Part shown: positions 1-5,972 of the stretch, piece after piece | Position numbering within the stretch: position 1 is the first letter of the stretch | How the letters are laid out: each line of letters starts with the position of its first letter | From: Bacteroidota bacterium | GTDB lineage: Bacteria > Bacteroidota > Bacteroidia > Flavobacteriales > Flavobacteriaceae | Assembly (NCBI GenBank): GCA_021793135.1 | Contig: JAJYTI010000082.1 | Location: 1-9,216, forward strand | DNA: 9,216 bases | Direction of reading: 5' to 3' | Position numbers and translations under genes: made by a program | Notes under the pieces: generated by a model | The model's database searches: none | What the model was told of the DNA's origin: nothing | The model's input: only the letters and a program-made list of their open reading frames with translations

Positions 1-1245
1 CCGATCTAATCCTGTATTGTCCCAGAGAGAGGTAAGGATTAGCCCTATTCCTATTAATACAAGTAGAGAAATTATAGAAGCATTTCTCATTTCTTTACTT
101 CGTGTGGCACCGATAAAAATTCCATCGAGCTGGAAAGCCACAAAAGAAAATAAAATATAGATTCCTGCAAACACAGCATAGTCTTGCGCAATTTGTTGGA
201 CTTGTGACTCTTTGGTTATTATACTTATCATATGTGGGGCGAGAAATATAATTGCCAATCCTAGGAATGCTGCTGTAAATCCAGCAAGAAGAGTGGATTC
301 TTTAATTTGTTTTAAGAACCCCACCTTATCCTTTGCGCCAATACTTTTTCCTGACAACATTTCGGAAACATGTGCAAATCCGTCAAGGAAAAAAGCTGAC
401 ATCGAAACAAACTGTAACAACACATGATTGGCTGCCAAGGTAGTATCACCAAATTTTGCTCCCTGATCAGCAAACCAAGCAAATCCGCTGAGTAAAGCAA
501 AGGTTCGAATCATAATATCGGAATTGACTTTAAAAATAGCTGTCATTTGTACTCTATCTATAATTCGATGCCATAAATTACGTAATTGCTGTAGGGGTTG
601 GGTTAATTTTAGATGTTTGCTTAATAAATACCAAGCATAAAATAAAGCCATCCATTCTGCCAATAAGGTACCTAATGCAATCCCTTTGATGCCCATTTTA
701 AAACCTATTACAAATACTATATTTAATAGGATATTGGCGCCATTTAGAAGTAATTGTACCCATAGCAATTGTCTGGTCCACCCCATTCCAATCAATGAGC
801 CTAATAATGCATAGGTAATTAAGGTAGCGGGCGCTCCCCAAATTCGTATATAAAAATATTCTTTTACCAAAGCTTTTACCTCTTGACTAGCACTCATCAA
901 CCAAATTGCCAAATTCCCAATAAAATATTGGAATAAGATTAGAAGCACACCGATAATCAATCCTAACAATACCGAACGATAAACTACTGAAATCACCTCT
1001 TCCCTATCTTCTCTTCCATTGGCTTGTGCTATAAAGCCAGTCGTTCCCATGCGAAGAAATCCAAAGGTCCAATACACAAAACTAAACACTAGAGTAGCAA
1101 GCGCTATGGCTCCTAAGTCGGCAGCAGTACCAGTTTGGCCAATAGTGGTGGTATCAACCAATCCTAATAAAGGCGCTGAAGCATTCGCTAAAATAATAGG
1201 AATAGCAAGACGAATAATGGTTTTATAATTATCGAAACGACTCAT
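1..1245 (-). CDS. DinF-type MATE family multidrug/cation antiporter, C-terminus cut off by window edge
   Basis: This is an inner-membrane exporter of the MATE superfamily, which exchanges drugs or other organic cations for Na+ or H+. The frame is open for 415 codons from the ATG at 1245 to base 1 with no stop; DinF-like proteins are about 440-460 residues, so roughly the last 30 are missing. About 11 of 12 expected membrane segments are visible. The first (about 12-32) carries the family pattern IPIILANASAPLLGLVDTTT, with Asp31 at the place of the conserved TM1 carboxylate that couples ions in DinF/NorM transporters. The second half starts near residue 240 with a typical DinF block (NSDIMIRTFALL, then GAKFGDTTLAANHVLLQF and LDGFAHVSEMLSGKSIGA). 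The gene is divergent from the 1384 transporter. The family and subfamily are secure; the substrate cannot be read from the sequence, and I see no LexA-like evidence that it is SOS-regulated as E. coli dinF is. Confidence 0.93.
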   Translation of the reverse strand, partial: MSRFDNYKTIIRLAIPIILANASAPLLGLVDTTTIGQTGTAADLGAIALATLVFSFVYWTFGFLRMGTTGFIAQANGREDREEVISVVYRSVLLGLIIGVLLILFQYFIGNLAIWLMSASQEVKALVKEYFYIRIWGAPATLITYALLGSLIGMGWTRQLLWVQLLLNGANILLNIVFVIGFKMGIKGIALGTLLAEWMALFYAWYLLSKHLKLTQPLQQLRNLWHRIIDRVQMTAIFKVNSDIMIRTFALLSGFAWFADQGAKFGDTTLAANHVLLQFVSMSAFFLDGFAHVSEMLSGKSIGAKDKVGFLKQIKESTLLAGFTAAFLGLAIIFLAPHMISIITKESQVQQIAQDYAVFAGIYILFSFVAFQLDGIFIGATRSKEMRNASIISLLVLIGIGLILTSLWDNTGLDR

Positions 1246-1278
1246 AACAAAAAATATGTTGCCAATTTACAGTTATTT

Positions 1279-1309
1279 CAAAGTAAAAAAAAGAAAAGCC
1301 AATACTCAA
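1279..1309 (-). promoter_or_regulatory. Candidate Bacteroidota-type promoter for the MATE gene
   Basis: On the minus strand a TTG (plus positions 1307-1309) is followed after 20 bases by TTACTTTG (plus 1279-1286), which matches TAnnTTTG at 7 of 8 positions. It would place transcription start about 27 bases before the MATE start codon. The spacing fits the 17-23 range known for flavobacterial promoters. One mismatch and the AT-rich background keep confidence low. Confidence 0.35.
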
Positions 1310-1333
1310 TTTACAACCTAGTCGAAGACTATG

Positions 1334-1360
1334 TTGCCTACTTTTTTTTACTTACATTTG
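1334..1360 (+). promoter_or_regulatory. Candidate Bacteroidota-type promoter for the 1384-3421 transporter-kinase pair
   Basis: TACATTTG at 1353-1360 is a perfect match to the Bacteroidota -7 element TAnnTTTG, and TTG at 1334-1336 lies 16 bases upstream, one base short of the usual 17-23 spacing. Transcription would begin near 1366, giving a leader of under 20 bases with the A-rich TAAAA (1374-1378) just before the ATG at 1384. No similar element lies in the 16-base gap before the second gene, so this would drive both. Confidence 0.45.
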
Positions 1361-1383
1361 TTGGAATTTATTATAAAAGCATT

Positions 1384-2565
1384 ATGCAGATACTGAGAAA
1401 CAACCTATTGGTCAAAGTAATCGTTGCTATTATCCTTGGGGTATTCCTAGGCACTCTACTTCCAAACTTTTTATTAAGACTAATCGCCACTTTCAATCAA
1501 TTATTTAGTGAACTTCTATCTTTCTTAATTCCGTTGATTATTTTAGGTTTAATAGTTCCCTCAATTGCAAAATTAGGAAGTACTGCTGGAAAATTATTAC
1601 TTGCCACCATAGGATTGGCCTATGCCTCTACCCTTTTCTCAGGATTCAGCACCTATTTTATCAGTCAAAGTATTTTCCCAAAACTCTTGGTGAATCAAAC
1701 TACAACTTATAATTCTTTAGACGAAGCGAACAACATACTACCTTATTTTACTTTAGATTTCCCACCTCTATTTGAAGTCATGCCCGCTTTAGTATTAGCA
1801 TTCTTATTAGGTTTGGCTTTGTCCAAGCTTCCTAATACTACTCTAGAGAAAGTAATGATTGATTTTGAATCCGTGATTACCTACTTAATAGAAAAATTAA
1901 TCATCCCTCTCCTCCCCTATTTTATTTTTAGTATTTTTATCGATATGAGTTATTCGGGGCAAGTAAGCAGTATCTTGTCAGTGTTCTTAAAAATAATCGG
2001 GGTTATTTTTATTATGCATGTTACGCTTTTATTACTACAATATGCTATTGCTGGATTAATTTCCAAACGCAATCCTTTCCTGTTGTTAGGCAAAATGTTA
2101 CCCGCCTATTTTACAGCTCTTGGCACGCAATCATCGGCTGCCACTATCCCAGTCACTTTACAACAGGTGAAAAAAATAGGAGTTCAAGAGAAAATTGCTA
2201 ATTTCACTATCCCTTTATGTGCCACGATCCACTTAGCAGGAAGTATCTTAAAAATTGTAGCTTGTGTAGTAGCTATTATTATTTGGAAAGCTTATGATAT
2301 CGACTTTATGACCATGGCAGGTTTTATCCTTATGTTGGGCGTAGCGATGATTGCTGCACCAGGAGTTCCTGGTGGAGCAATAATGGCAGCAATAGGGATT
2401 ATCTCAAGTATGCTAGGATTTAATGCAGAAGATCAAGCACTGATGATCGCATTGTATATCGCGATGGATAGTTTTGGTACAGCATGTAATGTTACGGGGG
2501 ATGGGGCTCTTACTATTATATTGGATAAGATTTTTAAAAGTAATACACCACCCTCTATAAATTAA
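1384..2565 (+). CDS. Divergent DAACS-family (Na+:dicarboxylate symporter fold) transporter with non-canonical binding site
   Basis: A 393-residue inner-membrane secondary transporter of the sodium:dicarboxylate symporter fold. The family is shown by the HP1 hairpin motif TQSSAATIPVT (248-258), the TM7 block PLCATIHLAGS (277-287), the HP2 tip PGVPGG (326-331) and the TM8 block DSFGTACNVTGD (362-373). Several residues that bind sodium and acidic substrate in characterised members differ. The TM7 NMDGT motif reads HLAGS, so the Asp matching GltPh Asp312 is Ala285. The TM8 Arg matching GltPh Arg397, which holds the substrate side-chain carboxylate, is Gly365. Asp362, Thr366, Asn369 and Asp373 are kept, so the alpha-amino/carboxyl side of the site and part of the sodium site may persist. 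I infer a transporter not specific for Asp/Glu or C4-dicarboxylates. From memory, this HLxGS variant recurs as a subfamily in other bacteria, so it is unlikely to be a decayed gene. It has its own promoter candidate and is followed after 16 bases by the kinase gene, suggesting co-transcription. Fold is certain, substrate unknown. Confidence 0.92.
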   Translation: MQILRNNLLVKVIVAIILGVFLGTLLPNFLLRLIATFNQLFSELLSFLIPLIILGLIVPSIAKLGSTAGKLLLATIGLAYASTLFSGFSTYFISQSIFPKLLVNQTTTYNSLDEANNILPYFTLDFPPLFEVMPALVLAFLLGLALSKLPNTTLEKVMIDFESVITYLIEKLIIPLLPYFIFSIFIDMSYSGQVSSILSVFLKIIGVIFIMHVTLLLLQYAIAGLISKRNPFLLLGKMLPAYFTALGTQSSAATIPVTLQQVKKIGVQEKIANFTIPLCATIHLAGSILKIVACVVAIIIWKAYDIDFMTMAGFILMLGVAMIAAPGVPGGAIMAAIGIISSMLGFNAEDQALMIALYIAMDSFGTACNVTGDGALTIILDKIFKSNTPPSIN

Positions 2566-2581
2566 ACCTACTCAATCAACC

Positions 2582-3421
2582 ATGGAGAATAAAAATATCA
2601 AAAGAGTACTTACTATTGCTGGATCAGCTTCAGGAGGAAGTGCCGGTATTCAAGCTGATTTAAAAACATTTCAAGAAATCGGTGTATATGGCATGAGCGT
2701 CATTACCGCTATAGTAGGACGACACCCAAATACAAATAACAATGTGCATCCACTTTCTGTTGAAGCCATCGAAGCACAATTTGCCACTGCACTAGAACAA
2801 ACTGGTGTAGATAGTATAAAAACAGGAATGCTTTTTTCTACAGAAATTATTCATGCTGTAGCAGATTTATTAGAACAAACTCAAGATATCCATATTGTAG
2901 TAGATCCTGTTATGGTAGGAAAACACAATTCCATTTTATTGCGTAATGATGCTATGGATGCTTTAATAAATCGAGTAATTCCTCAAGCAAGTATCATTAC
3001 TCCAAATATGATAGAGGCTTCTATCCTATTAGATAATAGACCGATACAATCTGTAGAAGACTGTAGACAAGCGGCTATTGATTTGCATCAAGAAGGAAAA
3101 AGATATGTACTTGTAAAAGGAGGACGATTAGAAGGACCTGCGATAGATGTTCTTTATGACGGAGAATCTATATATTATTTAGAAGTTCCGAGGATACCCA
3201 CACTTAACACAAGTGGTGCTGGTTGTAGTTATTCCGCTGCAATAGCTGCTTATTTAGCAAAAGATTACACTATTTTTGAAGCAGTAAAAGCTGCAAAACA
3301 ATTTGTGACTACAGCTATAGCATATAGCTTTTCTTATACCGATAAACCAGGCCCAATTCATCAAATAGCCAATCGATATAATGACCCCATTTATAAAGTG
3401 AAAACTTACAAAGAATCGTAA
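2582..3421 (+). CDS. pdxK: ThiD/PdxK-family kinase, probable pyridoxal kinase (alternatively HMP/HMP-P kinase)
   Basis: A 279-residue cytosolic ribokinase-fold kinase that phosphorylates the hydroxymethyl group of a B6 vitamer or of 4-amino-5-hydroxymethyl-2-methylpyrimidine using ATP. Family motifs are the N-terminal TIAGSASGGSAGIQADLKTF (11-30), VDSIKTGML (76-84), VVDPVMVGK (106-114), ITPNMIEAS (139-147), VLVKGGRL (176-183) and the anion-hole/catalytic motif SGAGCSYSAA (211-220) with Cys215. Several features recall B. subtilis PdxK rather than E. coli ThiD: GAGC instead of GTGC, an extended HPNTNNN segment (48-54) where ThiD has its pyrimidine-contacting AQNT, and a C-terminal AAKQF..TAI..SF block (237-250) ending in GPIH. 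B. subtilis PdxK was once named ThiD and has both activities, so the split is not absolute. Unlike either reference, the usual Asp after AGS is Ala16 and the usual His before GAGC is Ser211. It lies 16 bases after the transporter gene with no separate promoter visible. Kinase fold is secure; the pdxK symbol is my preferred reading, with thiD the alternative. Confidence 0.85.
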   Translation: MENKNIKRVLTIAGSASGGSAGIQADLKTFQEIGVYGMSVITAIVGRHPNTNNNVHPLSVEAIEAQFATALEQTGVDSIKTGMLFSTEIIHAVADLLEQTQDIHIVVDPVMVGKHNSILLRNDAMDALINRVIPQASIITPNMIEASILLDNRPIQSVEDCRQAAIDLHQEGKRYVLVKGGRLEGPAIDVLYDGESIYYLEVPRIPTLNTSGAGCSYSAAIAAYLAKDYTIFEAVKAAKQFVTTAIAYSFSYTDKPGPIHQIANRYNDPIYKVKTYKES

Positions 3422-3422
3422 T

Positions 3423-4703
3423 CTAGATACTTCTAGTAGGAGTTCCTAATTGATTCTCAGTCTTAGCAATAATCGTTGCTACCGATGCGTCACCATTTAT
3501 ATTCACTACTGTTCTACACATATCTAATGGTCTATCCACTGCAAAGATCAATGCTAATCCTGCTTCTGGAATTCCTGCTTGTGCAAGTACAATAACCAGT
3601 ATAACCATTCCCGCACCAGGAACTGCTGCACTACCTATAGAAGCAAGAGTTGCGGTTACTATAATACCTAATTGAGTGCTAAATGATAAATCTAAACCAA
3701 ATGCTTGTGCAATAAATACTGCAGCAACTGCTTGATAGAGACTAGTACCATCCATATTTATGGTTGCACCTATTGGTAATACAAAGCTAGAAACCTCACG
3801 ACGAACTCCTAAATATTCTTCTACACGCTCCATAGTTACAGGAAGCGTTGCTGCACTAGAGCTGGTAGAAAACCCAAGTAAATGTGCAGGTGACATCGCT
3901 TTCATGAAATGACTTGGTTTGATTTTAGTAAATACCCAAACCAATATAGCTTGAATAACAATAATAAGAAATAACCCTAATAACACACAAAAAGCATACA
4001 TTCCTAAGGCTACGAATAAATCAGCACTTGGCGCTTCTATAACAAGACTAGCTAATAATGCAAATACACCAATAGGTGCAGCAAGCATTATAATGTCAAC
4101 CATCTTGAGAATGACTTCATTAAAACCATCGAAGAATGACTTTACAGGTGCGGCAACATTCTCGGGTATCATAATTAAAGCTACACCAAAGAAAACAGAA
4201 AAGAAAATAACCTGAAGCATATTACTATTTTCCGATGCTGCACTAAAAATATTCTCTGGTACCACATCCTCTAAAGCTTGTAATGGACCTGCTTCTCTCT
4301 GTTTTTCAGCATCGGCTTTTTTAGCGCTTGCTTCCCCTGCATAACTATCTAATAGTTCTGTTCTTGTCTCTTCGGTTATGGACTTTCCTGGTTTTACAAG
4401 GTTTACCGTTATCAACCCAATACTTACTGCCAAAATAGTTGTACCTATATAAAACCCAATGGTTTTAAAGCCCATTTTGGAAAGCTTTGATATATCTTTT
4501 AAATCCGATACTCCTTTTATTAAAGAACCTAGAATAAGTGGTACTGCAATTAACTTTAAAGCGTTAATAAATATGTTCCCAAATGGTTTTACCCAATTTG
4601 TAATAAAAGTACTACCCCAACTAAAATTGTTTAAAATTAAAGCCAAGACAATTCCCAGAACCATTCCTATAACGATTTGCCAATGCAGTGCTAACTTCTT
4701 CAT
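3423..4703 (-). CDS. Canonical dicarboxylate/amino acid:cation symporter (GltP/GltT/DctA-like)
   Basis: A 426-residue inner-membrane symporter for Glu/Asp or C4-dicarboxylates driven by Na+ or H+. All signature elements are intact: HP1 STSSSAATLPVT (279-290), TM7 IGATINMDGTSLYQ (311-324), HP2 SAAVPGAG (358-365) and TM8 DMCRTVVNINGD (394-405). Asp394, Arg397, Thr398, Asn401 and Asp405 fall on the equivalents of the GltPh substrate and sodium ligands, so an acidic substrate is expected. The TM3-TM4 loop (about 104-150) is long and charged, with a Lys/Glu/Ala-rich stretch. The gene starts 151 bases after the aroC stop on the same strand with a hairpin candidate between them, so it may be its own unit. 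Upstream, TATTTTCG (plus 4736-4743) fits the -7 element at 7 of 8 positions, but no TTG is well placed. Its stop lies one base from the stop of the converging kinase gene. Whether it carries glutamate, aspartate, fumarate or succinate cannot be decided here. Confidence 0.95.
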   Translation of the reverse strand: MKKLALHWQIVIGMVLGIVLALILNNFSWGSTFITNWVKPFGNIFINALKLIAVPLILGSLIKGVSDLKDISKLSKMGFKTIGFYIGTTILAVSIGLITVNLVKPGKSITEETRTELLDSYAGEASAKKADAEKQREAGPLQALEDVVPENIFSAASENSNMLQVIFFSVFFGVALIMIPENVAAPVKSFFDGFNEVILKMVDIIMLAAPIGVFALLASLVIEAPSADLFVALGMYAFCVLLGLFLIIVIQAILVWVFTKIKPSHFMKAMSPAHLLGFSTSSSAATLPVTMERVEEYLGVRREVSSFVLPIGATINMDGTSLYQAVAAVFIAQAFGLDLSFSTQLGIIVTATLASIGSAAVPGAGMVILVIVLAQAGIPEAGLALIFAVDRPLDMCRTVVNINGDASVATIIAKTENQLGTPTRSI

Positions 4704-4789
4704 ATATCAAAAAAATCTTTTTATCCTTCAACGCACGAAAATAAAGGAATTCCACGTAATTGGATAATAATTAAGAGGCTATTTTTGCC

Positions 4790-4825
4790 AAAAAGTTGGA
4801 AGTGATTTCTTTACTACCACTTTTT
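4790..4825 (-). terminator. Weak hairpin after aroC, possible transcription terminator
   Basis: On the minus strand AAAAAGTGG pairs with CCAACTTTTT with a single bulged A, separated by 17 bases that themselves contain a short AAGTG/CACTT pairing. It sits about 30 bases beyond the aroC stop and ahead of the transporter start. The T-run is part of the stem rather than a separate tail and much of the stem is A-T, so it could be fortuitous. The rest of the 4704-4854 gap shows no gene. Confidence 0.3.
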
Positions 4826-4854
4826 CATACCTCAACAGTAATGTTTAATTTTAA

Positions 4855-5919
4855 TTAAATTTTATCTGTTCGTGCCTGCAACCAAGCATCTACCAATACC
4901 ATCGCAGCCATTGCTTCTACAATAGGTACAGCTCGTGGAACTACACATGGATCATGACGTCCTCTACCCTGTTCTGTAACGATTCTACCTTCTTTATGTA
5001 GTAAGTCTTGTTTTTGCATTAATGTTGCAACTGGCTTAAAGGCTACGTTAAAGTAAATATCTTCGCCATTACTTATTCCGCCTTGAATACCACCACTATA
5101 ATTAGTTTCCGTAGTGAAATCCTTTAAAAAACGATCATTATGAGCACTTCCTAGCATTTTTGTTCCTGCAAATCCACTTCCATACTCAAAACCTTTTACA
5201 GCATTTATAGACAACATAGCCATACCTAACTTCGCATGAAGCTTATCAAAAACAGGAGCACCTAAACCTACAGGTACGTTTTTAATTACACAAGTTACAA
5301 CGCCACCTATAGTATCTCCTTTTTTTCGAATACCACGAATATATTCTTCCATTACAAGTGCAGTTTTTGTATCGGGACAACGCACCATATTAGATTCTAT
5401 ATTATCAAAATCCAGTTCGGTATAATGTTTATCTAGACAAACATTTCCAACAGAAGATACGTAAGCAGTGATAGAGATATCTTTCATTATTTGCTTGGCA
5501 ATGGCTCCTGCAACAACTCTAGCGGCAGTTTCTCTAGCAGAAGCTCTACCTCCACCCCTATAATCACGAATTCCGTACTTAGCATCGTAAGTATAATCGG
5601 CATGTGATGGACGGTAGGTATCTTTTAAATGACTATAGTCCTTAGATTTTGCATTGGTATTCGCAATTGAAAAAGCAATAGGAGTTCCAGTAGTTACTCC
5701 TTGAAATATTCCCGATAAAAATTCTACAGCATCTTCTTCTTTTCGTTGCGTTACGATTACCGACTGTCCTGGCCGTCTGCGACGCATATCTAATTCTATC
5801 TTGTCAAAATCTAATTTTAATCCTGCAGGGCAACCATCTATAATTCCGCCTATTGCAGAACCATGAGATTCGCCAAAGGTGGTTAATCTAAATAATTTAC
5901 CAAATGTATTACCTGCCAT
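4855..5919 (-). CDS. aroC: Chorismate synthase
   Basis: Catalyses the last step of the shikimate pathway, 5-enolpyruvylshikimate-3-phosphate to chorismate with loss of phosphate, using reduced FMN as cofactor; acts in the cytosol as a homotetramer. The 354 residues match the family's usual length. Seen in order: the first signature FGESHG (15-20) with His19, the arginine-rich MRRRRPGQS (45-53), RPSHADYTY (103-111) with His106 at the place of the second conserved histidine, RGGGRASARETAARV (121-135), GGIQGGISNG (276-285) and the C-terminal signature GRHDPCVVPRAVP (320-332). The start MAGNTFGKLF is the standard N-terminus, which supports the ATG at 5919. It lies 53 bases after the stop of the flavin/Fe-S dehydrogenase gene on the same strand with no clear promoter in between, so read-through from that gene is likely. 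No missing key residues were seen. Confidence 0.98.
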   Translation of the reverse strand: MAGNTFGKLFRLTTFGESHGSAIGGIIDGCPAGLKLDFDKIELDMRRRRPGQSVIVTQRKEEDAVEFLSGIFQGVTTGTPIAFSIANTNAKSKDYSHLKDTYRPSHADYTYDAKYGIRDYRGGGRASARETAARVVAGAIAKQIMKDISITAYVSSVGNVCLDKHYTELDFDNIESNMVRCPDTKTALVMEEYIRGIRKKGDTIGGVVTCVIKNVPVGLGAPVFDKLHAKLGMAMLSINAVKGFEYGSGFAGTKMLGSAHNDRFLKDFTTETNYSGGIQGGISNGEDIYFNVAFKPVATLMQKQDLLHKEGRIVTEQGRGRHDPCVVPRAVPIVEAMAAMVLVDAWLQARTDKI

Positions 5920-5972
5920 AATTCTGTGTTTAAATGCTTGTAGCCTATTTGTAATGGCAATTTACTAATAAT

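Noticed and set aside
212..1228. Small open frames on both strands (212-427, 312-500, 1019-1228)
   Set aside because: All lie inside the MATE gene, which has continuous family-level similarity in its own frame across this whole stretch.
1384..2565. Altered transporter as a decaying pseudogene
   Set aside because: The frame is intact at full length, most motif positions are preserved, and the substitutions are concentrated at ligand sites, which fits specialisation better than drift.
3423..3436. CTAGA-TACT-TCTAG hairpin at the convergent gene junction as a terminator
   Set aside because: The stem is only 5 bp, A-T rich, and no T-tract follows on either strand.
4459..4767. Plus-strand open frame of 102 codons overlapping the start of the symporter gene
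   Set aside because: It is antisense to a strongly supported transporter, its composition is that expected of the complement of membrane-segment codons, and it has no recognisable domain.
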